Positions 10,119 through 19,719 of a stretch of 64,000 nt of DNA are shown here, piece after piece. Origin of the DNA: Carnobacterium inhibens subsp. inhibens DSM 13024 (GTDB taxonomy: Bacteria > Bacillota > Bacilli > Lactobacillales > Carnobacteriaceae). The notes under the pieces were generated by a model, which saw only the letters and a list, made by a program, of their open reading frames with translations, searched no databases and was not told the origin of the DNA. The DNA lies in NCBI RefSeq assembly GCF_000746825.1, contig NZ_JQIV01000006.1, positions 434,001 through 498,000 of the forward strand, given 5' to 3'. Within the stretch, counting starts at the first letter, position 1. Every line of letters begins with the position of its first letter. Both the position numbers and the translations under genes were made by a program.

Positions 10119-13100
10119 ACGGACAGATTTAACGAAGATTATGGTCATTGGATCAGGCCCAATTGTTATTGGACAAGCTGCTGAATTTGATTACGCAGGA
10201 ACACAAGCGTGTCTTGCATTAAAAGAAGAAGGTTATGAAGTCGTACTGGTCAACTCAAACCCGGCTACCATTATGACCGATAAAGAAATTGCGGATAAAG
10301 TCTACATTGAGCCGATTACATTAGAATTTGTCTCACGCATATTACGTAAGGAACGACCAGATGCCATTGTTCCAACGCTAGGCGGACAAACAGGATTGAA
10401 TATGGCAATGGAATTATCTAACTCAGGCATTCTTAAAGAGTTAGACATTGAATTATTAGGAACAAAATTAAGTGCCATCGATCAAGCAGAAGACAGAGAT
10501 TTATTTCGGAAATTGATGAATAAACTAAATGAACCTGTCCCAGAAAGCGAGATTGTTCATTCTGTTGAAGAAGCTTTGTCTTTCGCAGAACAAATTGGAT
10601 TCCCCTTGATCGTTCGTCCGGCATTTACAATGGGTGGGACTGGTGGAGGAATTTGTGATAACGAGGAAGAGCTGAAAGAAATCGTTAAGAATGGATTGAA
10701 ATTATCACCAGTTAACCAGTGTCTAGTCGAAATCAGTATTGCAGGATACAAAGAAATCGAGTACGAAGTGATGCGTGATAAAAATGATAATGCGATTGTT
10801 GTCTGCAATATGGAAAATTTTGATCCGGTTGGGATTCATACAGGAGATTCGATCGTGTTTGCTCCCACACAAACCTTAACGGATAAGGAACACCAACTGT
10901 TGCGTGATGCATCATTAAAGATCATCAGAGCATTAGGTATCGAAGGAGGGTGCAATGTTCAACTAGCGCTTGATCCAGACAGTTTCAACTACTACATCAT
11001 CGAAGTGAATCCTCGTGTTAGTCGTTCCTCAGCGTTAGCGAGTAAGGCAACAGGCTACCCGATTGCTAAATTAGCCGCAAAAATCGCAGTAGGACTTACA
11101 CTCGATGAAATGAAGAATCCAGTAACTGGAACAACGTATGCTGAATTTGAACCAGCGTTAGACTATGTTGTTGCGAAAATCCCTCGATGGCCATTTGATA
11201 AGTTTGAACAAGGCGACCGCAAGCTAGGTACGCAAATGAAAGCCACCGGAGAAGTGATGGCAATTGGACGGACAATTGAAGAATCTTTATTAAAAGCTGT
11301 TCGTTCATTAGAAATAGGAGTATCTCATGTCTTATTAGAAGAAGCTACTTTAGCTACGGATGAAGACTTGATTGAAAAAATGATCAAAGCTGAAGATGAT
11401 CGCTTATTTTATGTGGTAGAAGGCATCCGCCGCGGATATACGATAGAAGATTTAGCCAACTTAACCAAAATCGATTTATTTTTCTTAGATAAACTGCTCC
11501 ATATCGTAGAACTTGAAGATGAACTAAAAGAAAATAAGGAAGATATTGATGTGCTGACTACAGCTAAACAATATGGTTTCTCAGACAAAGCTGTTGCGCA
11601 GTTATGGGACACCAATGAACAAGCTGTATCTGCCTTACGTTATGAGCATGACATTATTCCAGTTTACAAAACTGTTGATACATGTGCTGCAGAATTCGAC
11701 TCTAATACACCTTATTTCTACAGTACCTATGAGGAAGAAAATGAAAGCATCGTTTCACCTAAACCTTCCGTCTTAGTTTTAGGATCAGGGCCGATCCGAA
11801 TCGGACAAGGGGTTGAATTTGATTATGCTACGGTCCATTCTGTGAAAGCGATCCAACAAGCGGGTTATGAAGCCATTATCATGAACAGCAACCCTGAGAC
11901 GGTTTCAACAGACTTCTCTATTTCGGATAAGTTGTACTTTGAACCGTTGACCTTAGAGGATGTGATGCATGTCGTTCGTCTAGAACAACCGATTGGAGTG
12001 ATTGTCCAATTTGGTGGACAGACAGCCATTAATTTGGCCGAACCGTTGACTAAAATGGGAGTAACCTTACTAGGGACGAGCGTAGAAGATTTGGATAGAG
12101 CAGAAAATCGTGATTTGTTCGAACAAGCGTTAAATGAACTTGAAGTCCCTCAACCTTTAGGAGATACGGCCACCAATGAAAAAGATGCGGTAGTGATTGC
12201 CGATCGAATCGGTTATCCTGTGTTGGTTCGTCCCAGCTATGTTTTAGGCGGACGCGGTATGCAAATCGTAGACACGCAACCCGATTTAGAAAGCTACATG
12301 CGTAATGCTGTGAAAGCTTCTCCAGAACACCCAGTATTGATCGACCGCTACTTAGTTGGGAAAGAAGTTGAAGTAGATGCAATCTGTGATGGAGAGACCG
12401 TTCTGATTCCTGGCATTATGGAACACATCGAACGTTCAGGTGTCCATTCAGGTGATTCAATGGCGGTTTATCCCCCACAATCATTGTCAAAAGAACTGCA
12501 AGAGACGATTGTCGATTACACCACACGTTTGGCGCTCGGATTAAATTGTATGGGAATGATGAATGTCCAGTTTGTTATCCATGACAATACAGTCTATGTC
12601 ATCGAAGTCAATCCTCGTGCCAGTCGGACAGTGCCATTCTTAAGCAAAGTAACCGGTATTCCGATGGCTCAAGTTGCAACTAAAGCCATTTTAGGCCAGT
12701 CACTCAAAGAGCAAGGATATGGTAATGGACTGTTTAAAGAATCAAAATTGATTCATGTCAAAGCTCCCGTATTCTCTTTCACGAAGCTGCAAAAAGTAGA
12801 CGCACTCTTAGGACCAGAAATGAAATCCACTGGAGAAGTGATGGGAAGCGATGTTACACTAGAAAAAGCTCTTTATAAAGCCTTTGAAGGAAGTCATATG
12901 CACTTATACGATTATGGAACTGTCCTGTTTACCATTTCTGATGAGGACAAAGAAGAGGCGCTCACATTAGCCAAACGCTTTTATATGATCGGCTATAATG
13001 TCGTGACTACTGAAGGAACCGGAGATTATTTTGCAGAGCATCACATTCCAGTAACAAAAGTTGCAAAAATTCAACAACAAACATCTGAGACTGTCTTAGA

Positions 13101-13290
13101 TTTGATTCAAGGAAATACCGTTCAAATGGTCATCAATACTATGACCACAGGAATCGGTGTAGTAAACGATGGAGAACTCATTCGGAAAACAGCGATTGAA
13201 CAAGGCATTCCTTTGCTAACGTCGCTTGATACGGTATCAGCCATCCTGAATGTACTTGAATCACGTAACTTTATGACTAATCCGCTGTAA
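10111..13290 (+). CDS. carB: Carbamoyl-phosphate synthase large subunit, pyrimidine type
   Basis: This 1059-residue subunit makes carbamoyl phosphate from bicarbonate, ammonia and two ATP. Two homologous halves each carry a pre-ATP-grasp motif ([20 protein letters not shown] near the N-terminus, [19 protein letters not shown] near residue 558) and an ATP-grasp domain ([24 protein letters not shown]). The C-terminal MGS-like domain contains [11 protein letters not shown]. An ATG at 10087 is in frame, but GGAAGGAG lies upstream of the ATG at 10111, which gives the standard N-terminus MPKRTDL. It overlaps the end of carA by 8 bases. Confidence 0.97.
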   Translation: MPKRTDLTKIMVIGSGPIVIGQAAEFDYAGTQACLALKEEGYEVVLVNSNPATIMTDKEIADKVYIEPITLEFVSRILRKERPDAIVPTLGGQTGLNMAMELSNSGILKELDIELLGTKLSAIDQAEDRDLFRKLMNKLNEPVPESEIVHSVEEALSFAEQIGFPLIVRPAFTMGGTGGGICDNEEELKEIVKNGLKLSPVNQCLVEISIAGYKEIEYEVMRDKNDNAIVVCNMENFDPVGIHTGDSIVFAPTQTLTDKEHQLLRDASLKIIRALGIEGGCNVQLALDPDSFNYYIIEVNPRVSRSSALASKATGYPIAKLAAKIAVGLTLDEMKNPVTGTTYAEFEPALDYVVAKIPRWPFDKFEQGDRKLGTQMKATGEVMAIGRTIEESLLKAVRSLEIGVSHVLLEEATLATDEDLIEKMIKAEDDRLFYVVEGIRRGYTIEDLANLTKIDLFFLDKLLHIVELEDELKENKEDIDVLTTAKQYGFSDKAVAQLWDTNEQAVSALRYEHDIIPVYKTVDTCAAEFDSNTPYFYSTYEEENESIVSPKPSVLVLGSGPIRIGQGVEFDYATVHSVKAIQQAGYEAIIMNSNPETVSTDFSISDKLYFEPLTLEDVMHVVRLEQPIGVIVQFGGQTAINLAEPLTKMGVTLLGTSVEDLDRAENRDLFEQALNELEVPQPLGDTATNEKDAVVIADRIGYPVLVRPSYVLGGRGMQIVDTQPDLESYMRNAVKASPEHPVLIDRYLVGKEVEVDAICDGETVLIPGIMEHIERSGVHSGDSMAVYPPQSLSKELQETIVDYTTRLALGLNCMGMMNVQFVIHDNTVYVIEVNPRASRTVPFLSKVTGIPMAQVATKAILGQSLKEQGYGNGLFKESKLIHVKAPVFSFTKLQKVDALLGPEMKSTGEVMGSDVTLEKALYKAFEGSHMHLYDYGTVLFTISDEDKEEALTLAKRFYMIGYNVVTTEGTGDYFAEHHIPVTKVAKIQQQTSETVLDLIQGNTVQMVINTMTTGIGVVNDGELIRKTAIEQGIPLLTSLDTVSAILNVLESRNFMTNPL

Positions 13291-13335
13291 TAAAATAAGT
13301 GACTAGTAAGAATAGAACTAAATGGGGGTTAATAA

Positions 13336-14262
13336 ATGAATCGCTTAGCAGTAAAACTACCAGGATTAAACTTAAAAAATCCTATTATGCCAGCCAGTGG
13401 AACTTTTGGCTTTGGTGAACTCTATATGGATCAATATGATTATTCTATCTTAGGAGCTATCATCATTAAATCTACTACTATTGATGCAAAGGTAGGAAAT
13501 GCTGATCCGCGTTATCATCATTTAGATACAGGGGTTTTAAATGCTGTAGGATTGAAAAATCCTGGAGTGGACGTTATTGTAACTGAAAAGCTTCCGTCAC
13601 TTGCTCAGTACGCTACACCTGTGATAGCAAGCGTTGCCGGAGCAACCATTGAAGACTATTGTGCAGTAGCAAAAAAATTGTGTCAGTCCCCTGTAATCAA
13701 AGCACTCGAAATCAATGTTTCTTGTCCGAATGTGAAAGAAGGCGGCTTAACTTTTGGAGCTGATCCAGAATCAGTTTACGAAATGACAAAAGCGGTAAAA
13801 GCAGTTGCAACTGTGCCTATTTATATTAAGTTAACCCCAAACGTAACCAACATTGTAGAAATAGCACAAGCTGCCCAAAGAGGCGGAGCGGATGGAATCA
13901 GCATGATCAATACGTTATTAGGAATGAGTATTGATCTAAACACCAAAAGACCTATCTTAGCAAACAAAACAGGCGGTCTTTCAGGTACAGCGATAAAACC
14001 GATTGCTATCCGTATGGTCTATCAAGTATCTCGTGCAGTCTCCATTCCGATTATCGGCATGGGTGGCATTTCAACAGTTGATGATGTACTTGAAATGTTT
14101 ATGGCTGGAGCCAACGCAGTAGCGATTGGAACGGCTAATTATGCTAATCCAATGATTTGTAAAGAGCTCATTGAAGCATTACCTAAGCGAATGGATGAAT
14201 TAGGGATTGAATCGATTGAAGCATTAATAAAAGAAGTCAAGGAGGGTCAAAGGAATGACTAA
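13336..14262 (+). CDS. pyrD: Dihydroorotate dehydrogenase, class 1B catalytic-type subunit
   Basis: This 308-residue FMN flavoprotein oxidises dihydroorotate to orotate. The N-terminus lacks a membrane anchor. [35 protein letters not shown] (active-site Cys) and IIGMGGIS are class 1B-like. Class 1B enzymes normally need the iron-sulfur flavoprotein PyrK to pass electrons to NAD, but only 45 bases separate this gene from carB, so pyrK is absent here. The order pyrR-B-C-AA-AB-D-F-E without pyrK is also known from Lactobacillus plantarum. The electron acceptor is therefore open. Confidence 0.94.
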   Translation: MNRLAVKLPGLNLKNPIMPASGTFGFGELYMDQYDYSILGAIIIKSTTIDAKVGNADPRYHHLDTGVLNAVGLKNPGVDVIVTEKLPSLAQYATPVIASVAGATIEDYCAVAKKLCQSPVIKALEINVSCPNVKEGGLTFGADPESVYEMTKAVKAVATVPIYIKLTPNVTNIVEIAQAAQRGGADGISMINTLLGMSIDLNTKRPILANKTGGLSGTAIKPIAIRMVYQVSRAVSIPIIGMGGISTVDDVLEMFMAGANAVAIGTANYANPMICKELIEALPKRMDELGIESIEALIKEVKEGQRND

Positions 14263-14971
14263 CAAGCCGATTATTGCATTAGACTTTCCAACTGTCCTTG
14301 AAGCTAAAGACTTTCTAAGTCATTTTGACAATGAGCCTTTGTTTGTAAAAGTAGGAATGGAATTATTTTATCAAAATGGGCCAGAGATCGTTACAATGAT
14401 CAAAAACTCAGGTCATGACGTTTTCTTAGATTTAAAATTACACGATATCCCAAATACGGTTTACCGTTCAATGAAAGGATTAGCTTCACTAGGAATTGAT
14501 ATGGTAAATGTTCATGCAGCTGGTGGACAAATTATGATGGAAGCTGCGCTGGAAGGCCTTATTGCAGGAACAAATGAAGGAAAGAAACGCCCTAAATTAA
14601 TCGCCGTTACCCAACTGACTTCTACCACAGAAGTCAGTATGCAACAAGAACAACTCATTTCTGCTTCATTAATGGAGAGCGTCGTTCACTACGCAAAATT
14701 AACACATATGGCTGGTTTAGATGGCGTTGTTTGCTCGGCATTGGAAGCCTTAACGATCAAACAACAAACCTCGAATAATTTCTTATGTGTGACACCGGGG
14801 ATACGTCCAGAGGGAACAGATAGTGGAGATCAAAAAAGAGTTGCGACTCCAGCTGTTGCAAAAAAAGAAGGAGCTTCTTATATTGTCGTCGGACGACCTA
14901 TCACCCAAGCAGAAGACCCCGTTCATATGTACCATGCTATAAAAGAACAATGGAATGGAGTGGGAAAGTAA
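14255..14971 (+). CDS. pyrF: Orotidine 5'-phosphate decarboxylase
   Basis: This 238-residue TIM-barrel enzyme performs the last step to UMP. Asp10 (IALDF), Lys32 (FVKVGMEL) and the catalytic [10 protein letters not shown] motif (Asp59, Lys61, Asp64) are present. The C-terminal phosphate-binding part VTPGIRPEG...[11 protein letters not shown] is intact. The start overlaps the end of pyrD by 8 bases and has AAGGAGGGTC upstream inside pyrD. Confidence 0.97.
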   Translation: MTNKPIIALDFPTVLEAKDFLSHFDNEPLFVKVGMELFYQNGPEIVTMIKNSGHDVFLDLKLHDIPNTVYRSMKGLASLGIDMVNVHAAGGQIMMEAALEGLIAGTNEGKKRPKLIAVTQLTSTTEVSMQQEQLISASLMESVVHYAKLTHMAGLDGVVCSALEALTIKQQTSNNFLCVTPGIRPEGTDSGDQKRVATPAVAKKEGASYIVVGRPITQAEDPVHMYHAIKEQWNGVGK

Positions 14972-14972
14972 C

Positions 14973-15605
14973 ATGATTAGTGAAAGAAAAATTGCTGAAC
15001 AATTATTAACTATTAAAGCAGTCAGTCTAAACCCCACTCAACCGTTTACATGGGCCAGCGGAATAAAGAGTCCTATTTATTGCGATAACCGCATTACAAT
15101 GAGCTATCCGGCTATACGTCGAGATATAGCAAAAGGGCTCGCAAATAAGATCAAACAGCACTACCCAGACGTTGAAGTCATTGCAGGGACAGCTACTGCC
15201 GGGATTCCACATGCTGCGTGGGTAGCAGAATTGTTAGACTTGCCGATGGTTTACATTAGAAGCAAAGCAAAAGATCATGGTAAAGGGAATCAAATTGAGG
15301 GCCGCATACAAGACAATCAAAAAATGGTTTTGATTGAAGACTTGATCTCTACTGGCGGTAGTGTTCTTGAAGCAGCACAAGCTGCTTCAAACGAAGGTGC
15401 ACAAGTTTTAGGAGTTGCGGCCATTTTTACTTATGAATTGCCAATAGGGATCAAAAAATTTAAAGAAAATCAAATCGAGTTAACAACCTTAACCAACTAT
15501 ACGACCTTAATTGAAACTGCTTTAGACAAACAATTTATTACAGCAAAAGAGAGAGATTCTTTAGGAGAATGGAAAAAAGACCCTACACAATGGTCAATAA
15601 ACTAA
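14973..15605 (+). CDS. pyrE: Orotate phosphoribosyltransferase
   Basis: This 210-residue enzyme joins orotate and PRPP to make OMP. The PRPP-binding motif [18 protein letters not shown] starts at residue 118, and [15 protein letters not shown] is the flexible catalytic loop. An in-frame ATG at 14955 lies inside pyrF, but the ATG at 14973, two bases after the pyrF stop, gives the family's usual length and N-terminus ([12 protein letters not shown]). It is the last gene of the operon and is followed by a strong terminator. Confidence 0.95.
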   Translation: MISERKIAEQLLTIKAVSLNPTQPFTWASGIKSPIYCDNRITMSYPAIRRDIAKGLANKIKQHYPDVEVIAGTATAGIPHAAWVAELLDLPMVYIRSKAKDHGKGNQIEGRIQDNQKMVLIEDLISTGGSVLEAAQAASNEGAQVLGVAAIFTYELPIGIKKFKENQIELTTLTNYTTLIETALDKQFITAKERDSLGEWKKDPTQWSIN

Positions 15606-15610
15606 CAAAA

Positions 15611-15656
15611 AAAGAAACACCAGCCTCTTTAATTTCAAGGGCAAGTGTTTCTTTTT
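15611..15656 (+). terminator. Terminator of the pyr operon
   Basis: AAAGAAACAC pairs with GTGTTTCTTT, with an inner GCC/GGC extension, followed by Ts. The minus-strand side also ends in a T-run, so it may serve rqcH too. Confidence 0.8.
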
Positions 15657-15681
15657 AATTCAATAGATCCATGATCAGATC

Positions 15682-17391
15682 TTATACTTTTAAACGGTTC
15701 ACTAATTCTTTATCTGGGGTAACATAGACTGTACGTTGACCTTCATAAATAACAAAACCAGGCTTTGCACCATTTGGTTTTCGTATTTTTTTTACTTCAA
15801 CATAATCTACTGGAACAGATGCAGACAGCTGAGACTTAGAAAAATAAGCAGCAATATTAGCCGCTTCTAAAAGCGTTTCTTCACTTGGGTCAGCATCTTG
15901 AATAATAACATGTGATCCTGGAATGTTTTTTGTATGCAGCCAAATATCTGATTTCCGAGCCGTTTTTAAGGTTAGTTGATCATTTTGCAAATTATTTTTC
16001 CCAACTAAGATAGTAGTCCCATCTGTAGCTTGATAGTGATCAGGTTGATTCAATTTCGCTTGTTTTTGTTTTTTCTTTGTTTTCTTTTTCTTCATGTATC
16101 CTTGTTGGATCAACTCTTCTTTAATTTCAGCGATATCTTTTGGAGTAGCAAGTTCTAATTGAGTGGATACTGATTCTAAATAATTAATTTCAGCTTCAGT
16201 TAAACGCATTTGTTCATGAACGAATGCAATAGCATTTTTTAATTTTTGATATTTCGAAAAATATTTTTGAGCGTTTTGAGAAGGTGTTTTTCTAGGGTCA
16301 AGCGGAATAGTCATCGGTGTTTCATCATCATAAAAATTTGTTAAGGTAACTTCTTTTTGTCCCTTAGTCATTTTATAAAGATAAGCCGTCAACAGTTCAC
16401 CTCTAACTCTATAATCATCTGCTAATTCTGTCTCGTCTAAAGTGTTTTTAAGTTTTTTCATTTTTTTCTTATTCCGTTGGAGCTCGGTTTGAATCAAATG
16501 AATGAGGTCTGACCCTTGTTGTTGAACACGATCTCTGTCGGCCTTACTTTCATAATAAGTGTCCAATAATTCACTTAAAGAAGGCTGGCTGACATGTTCT
16601 CCTTCGATACTTAAATAGGGAAGGGGAGTAAAAAACTCTTTTTTAGGTCCGATCGTTAACGTAGGATCGATATTTCCAATTCGAATGTTTTCCATAAATG
16701 AATCAAATAGGACCGATAAGTTTTGAACATTGTTTTCACTACGGTGCATTAATTCTTTAGCTGTATCTGCACCAATACCTTGATACACGTGTTGGAGTCT
16801 CTTTTCATAAGACAATTCAGGATCTTCAAAAGAGGTCAACAACTCCTCTAATTCTGAACTGCTTGTTTCAAAAGGATTTAATTTATCTTGGTGGGGCGGT
16901 GCTTGATACGTTGCACCAGGCATAATAAAACGATACGAATTTTGACTGGCAGGAACGTGTTTGATCGTGTCTAGAATACGTTGAGTATCTTGTTCAATCA
17001 ATAAAATGTTACTATGGCGTCCCATTAACTCGACAATCAAAATAACGTTTTGTACATCTCCAATCTCATCTCGGCTTTTGAACCTAAAATGGATGACACG
17101 ATCATTTCCGACTTGTTGAATGTCTTCTAAGATAGCTCCTTCAAGATGTTTTCTGGTGATCATGCAAAAGTTTGGAGGTGAGCTAGGATTTTCGTAAGGA
17201 ATCTCTGTTAACTGAATCCGTGCGTAACTCGGATGAGCGGATAAGAGCAACTTATGATTTTTTCCATTTGCACGCATAATTATAATGAGTTCATTTGGAT
17301 AAGGTTGATGGATTTTTGATACTCGTCCATTTTTTAGTGCTTTACTTAATTCATCTACCATCGCATGGGTAAAAATACCATCAAATGACAT
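15682..17391 (-). CDS. rqcH: Ribosome-associated quality control factor RqcH (NFACT / FbpA family)
   Basis: This 569-residue protein belongs to the family formerly annotated as fibronectin-binding protein A. In Bacillus the homologue recruits tRNA-Ala to stalled 50S subunits and adds alanine tails. The N-terminal NFACT-N domain starts MSFDGIFTHAMVDEL. A long coiled coil spans about residues 275-430, with a Lys-rich stretch near 440. The C-terminal NFACT-R domain contains DIWLHTKNIPGSHVII. A TTG at 17415 is in frame but GAAGGG is placed for the ATG at 17391. It is transcribed convergently with the pyr operon. Confidence 0.93.
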   Translation of the reverse strand: MSFDGIFTHAMVDELSKALKNGRVSKIHQPYPNELIIIMRANGKNHKLLLSAHPSYARIQLTEIPYENPSSPPNFCMITRKHLEGAILEDIQQVGNDRVIHFRFKSRDEIGDVQNVILIVELMGRHSNILLIEQDTQRILDTIKHVPASQNSYRFIMPGATYQAPPHQDKLNPFETSSSELEELLTSFEDPELSYEKRLQHVYQGIGADTAKELMHRSENNVQNLSVLFDSFMENIRIGNIDPTLTIGPKKEFFTPLPYLSIEGEHVSQPSLSELLDTYYESKADRDRVQQQGSDLIHLIQTELQRNKKKMKKLKNTLDETELADDYRVRGELLTAYLYKMTKGQKEVTLTNFYDDETPMTIPLDPRKTPSQNAQKYFSKYQKLKNAIAFVHEQMRLTEAEINYLESVSTQLELATPKDIAEIKEELIQQGYMKKKKTKKKQKQAKLNQPDHYQATDGTTILVGKNNLQNDQLTLKTARKSDIWLHTKNIPGSHVIIQDADPSEETLLEAANIAAYFSKSQLSASVPVDYVEVKKIRKPNGAKPGFVIYEGQRTVYVTPDKELVNRLKV

Positions 17392-17588
17392 TTGTTTCCC
17401 TTCTTTCCTAATCAATTGGTTCGATTGATTCTAGAGTATTAATAGAGTCAATTCATACTAATAGTGCTGTATTTATCATTATACCATTTTTTAGATAAAA
17501 ATAGTTGGGAGAAAATTCAGGTCAATTAGTTGCAATCATTTAATAAAAAAAGCTACAATATATTTTGGGAGCTTTAGGAGGGAAACTT

Positions 17589-18281
17589 ATGGAATGGAAT
17601 TATGAAGGAGATAGAGGACCAGATAAGTGGAAAAATATTTGTTCAGCTTTTTATCAAGCAGAAACAGGAAGTTTGCAATCGCCAATAGCGCTCAATGACG
17701 ATCCGCAACTATTATCTATCAGTCAGGATCTATTAACTTTTAACTACAGTAAAACGGTTTTTGAAACGTCTTTTTTTAATCACACAGTTCATTTGTCACC
17801 AAAAACAAAAGAAAAAACAAATATTATTGAATTTAATCATAAAAAATATTTTTTAGAAGACCTACATTTTCATTTGCCAAGTGAACACGAAATCAATCAA
17901 AAATCATTTCCACTTGAATTTCATCTTGTTCATCGTTCGGTACATAATGAGCTTCTTGTTGTTGGAGTAACCGTGTTGCCTTCTGAACGGCCTATAAACA
18001 CAACTTTAGCAGCATTAGATGACAAAGCTTTAAATGCTGGAGGAGGTTTGAGTGTTCCAATTGATCTAGATCGTTTGTTACCTGAAAACAAACAGTTCTA
18101 TCACTACACAGGATCGTTAACAACGCCGCCAACTTCAGGTCCAGTTGAATGGATCGTATTCCGTCAGCAATCTTTTATGAGGCAAGGATTGCTTCAAGCT
18201 TTCAAGAAGAATATCGGAAAAACAAACCGACCATTACAGCCAATAAAGAATAGACCTATTTATTTATCGATTGACGAATAG
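17589..18281 (+). CDS. Alpha-class carbonic anhydrase, cytoplasmic
   Basis: This 230-residue enzyme interconverts carbon dioxide and bicarbonate. The zinc ligands His93 and His95 lie in LHFHLPSEH and the third, His112, in EFHLVH. The substrate-pocket segment TGSLTTPPTSGPVEW is intact. Bacterial alpha enzymes are usually exported, but no signal peptide is seen after the ATG, which has TAGGAGGG 6 bases upstream, so a cytoplasmic site is inferred. It lies near the pyr operon, whose CarAB uses bicarbonate; a supply role is reasonable but not shown. Confidence 0.92.
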   Translation: MEWNYEGDRGPDKWKNICSAFYQAETGSLQSPIALNDDPQLLSISQDLLTFNYSKTVFETSFFNHTVHLSPKTKEKTNIIEFNHKKYFLEDLHFHLPSEHEINQKSFPLEFHLVHRSVHNELLVVGVTVLPSERPINTTLAALDDKALNAGGGLSVPIDLDRLLPENKQFYHYTGSLTTPPTSGPVEWIVFRQQSFMRQGLLQAFKKNIGKTNRPLQPIKNRPIYLSIDE

Positions 18282-18303
18282 TTAGCAAAAGTTTGTATTT
18301 CTC

Positions 18304-18338
18304 TTGACACAAAAGCAATCAACTAGTAAGATTGCTTT
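18304..18338 (+). promoter_or_regulatory. Consensus promoter with an embedded palindromic operator
   Basis: TTGACA (18304-18309) and TAAGAT (18327-18332) are 17 bases apart. A perfect 9-bp inverted repeat, AAAGCAATC (18312-18320) and GATTGCTTT (18330-18338), occupies the spacer and covers the -10 box. This is the layout of a repressor site that blocks RNA polymerase. The regulator is unknown. It drives the leader ORF and probably the ABC transporter. Confidence 0.72.
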
Positions 18339-18364
18339 AATAGAAAAACGACAAAGGAGTTCTG

Positions 18365-18430
18365 ATGATGCGTATCCACCTATCTAATCGTGTACAAATG
18401 AATAGCAGTTGGCAAAGCCAAGATAGATAG
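18365..18430 (+). CDS. Putative 21-residue leader peptide of the TrpXYZ-like operon
   Basis: A short ORF begins with two Met codons (18365 and 18368) after AAAGGAG, 5 and 8 bases away. It ends at TAG 18428-18430. It encodes MMRIHLSNRV then QMNSSWQSQDR, with one Trp codon inside the small hairpin TTGGC-AAA-GCCAA (18409-18421). The first third of the ORF pairs with its stop-codon region (CCTATCTA 18379-18386 with TAGATAGG 18424-18431). A translated start directly upstream of stacked hairpins suggests ribosome-dependent attenuation. Expression is not proven. Confidence 0.55.
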   Translation: MMRIHLSNRVQMNSSWQSQDR

Positions 18431-18438
18431 GTTGATCC

Positions 18439-18612
18439 ATGAGAACGCTCATAGATACAACCTTCAGTATACTGAATGTATGTATCTATGTTGGTTTATT
18501 TGAAGATATATTTTACTTCCGATCCACATAGAGAGAATAGTTATTCTATTTCTATGTGGTTTTTGTTTGCTAAAACAGCTACCACGCATTTTGTGGCAGC
18601 TGTTTTTTTTAT
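18439..18612 (+). promoter_or_regulatory. Stacked hairpins and two terminator-like stems in the TrpXYZ-like leader
   Basis: In order these are ATGAG-AACG-CTCAT (18439-18452); a 10-bp stem CATAGATACA / TGTATCTATG (18450-18490) enclosing the palindrome TTCAGTATACTGAA; CCACATAGA / TCTATGTGG (18524-18559) followed by Ts; and AAACAGCT / AGCTGTTT (18573-18605) followed by eight Ts. The last two look like intrinsic terminators lying upstream of the transporter genes. The first two overlap by three bases, so they may be alternatives. Confidence 0.65.
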
Positions 18613-18709
18613 AATCTACTTTTGGGGTGATGATTAGAATGGAAAAGAAACGATGGCGATTTTGTTGAGCATAATCATATAAGAATGAATAACTACTGGA
18701 GGATAAAAA

Positions 18710-19687
18710 ATGAAAAAAATGTTTGGTTTTATTATTTGTTTGACGGCACTTCTAACGGTTGCTTTTTTTACTACTTCAAATGAAACAACAACTCCTGATA
18801 ATGATGTACCAATGGTTGGGATTTTACAATTAACGAGTCACCCGGCTCTAGATCTTATTTATCAAGGAACGGTAGACGCTTTAAATGAAGCAGGTTATAT
18901 CGACGGAGAAACAGTGCTATTGGATTTTCAAAATGCTCAAGGAGATCAAAGTAATTTAAATTCTATGAGTACCCGTTTTGTTAGCCGAGGGGCAGATGTT
19001 ATGGTGGGTATTGCTACTCCATCAGCACAAGCCTTAGCTAATAGTTCAAAAGAAATACCAATTGTTCTTGGAGCTGTTACCGATCCTGAAGGTTCTGGGT
19101 TAGTTGAAAGCAATGAAGCGCCTGGTGGAAATATCACGGGTGTTAGTGACCTTACTCCGATTAAAGAACAATTTTCTTTGATCAAAGAAATTTTACCTGA
19201 TGCTCAAACAATTGGAATTTTATATTCATCTAGCGAAGATAATTCTATTGTTCAAGCCGAACAAGCAATAGATATCGCGACAGAGATGGGTCTTGAAACC
19301 CAAATTATGACAGTATCTTCTACAAATGATGTTGCTCAAGTCGGTGCAACTCTAGCTTCTCAAGTAGATGCTATCTGGGTGCCAACAGATAACACGATAG
19401 CCAGTGCAATGAATACATTGGTAACGGCTGCCGATTCAAACACGATTCCTATTTTTCCAGCTGTAGATACTATGGTGGAAGAAGGCGGTCTAGCTACTGT
19501 AGGATTAGATCAATATGAATTAGGGCGTTTGACTGGGGAAATGGTTGTAGCTATTTTAAATGGCGAATCCGATCCATCGACTACACCCATTCAATATTTA
19601 GACCAAGGTGATATTATTATCAACGAAGAAAAAGCTAAGGAATTAGGTATTACGATACCCACTCATTTATTAGAACAAATGAAATAA
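18710..19687 (+). CDS. ABC transporter substrate-binding protein, TrpX-like (COG2984 type)
   Basis: This 325-residue protein is exported or membrane-anchored, with an N-terminal hydrophobic segment (residues 4-20) but no lipobox Cys. It shows a type I periplasmic-binding fold: VGILQLTSHPALDLIYQGT, MVGIATPSAQALANSSKEIP, TVGLDQYELGRLTGEM. It is clearly of the family called TrpX in streptococci, where a tryptophan role was proposed; the real ligand is unknown. ACTGGAGGA precedes the start. The gene stands first in a three-gene transporter operon, downstream of a complex leader. Confidence 0.85.
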   Translation: MKKMFGFIICLTALLTVAFFTTSNETTTPDNDVPMVGILQLTSHPALDLIYQGTVDALNEAGYIDGETVLLDFQNAQGDQSNLNSMSTRFVSRGADVMVGIATPSAQALANSSKEIPIVLGAVTDPEGSGLVESNEAPGGNITGVSDLTPIKEQFSLIKEILPDAQTIGILYSSSEDNSIVQAEQAIDIATEMGLETQIMTVSSTNDVAQVGATLASQVDAIWVPTDNTIASAMNTLVTAADSNTIPIFPAVDTMVEEGGLATVGLDQYELGRLTGEMVVAILNGESDPSTTPIQYLDQGDIIINEEKAKELGITIPTHLLEQMK

Positions 19688-19719
19688 ACTAGATCACTTA
19701 TTAGAGCGGAGGAAAGTAA

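Noticed and set aside
18580-18605. T-box leader upstream of the TrpXYZ-like operon
   Set aside because: The CTACCACGC stretch is only part of a terminator stem; no GGGTGGNACCGCG-type motif or specifier loop was found.
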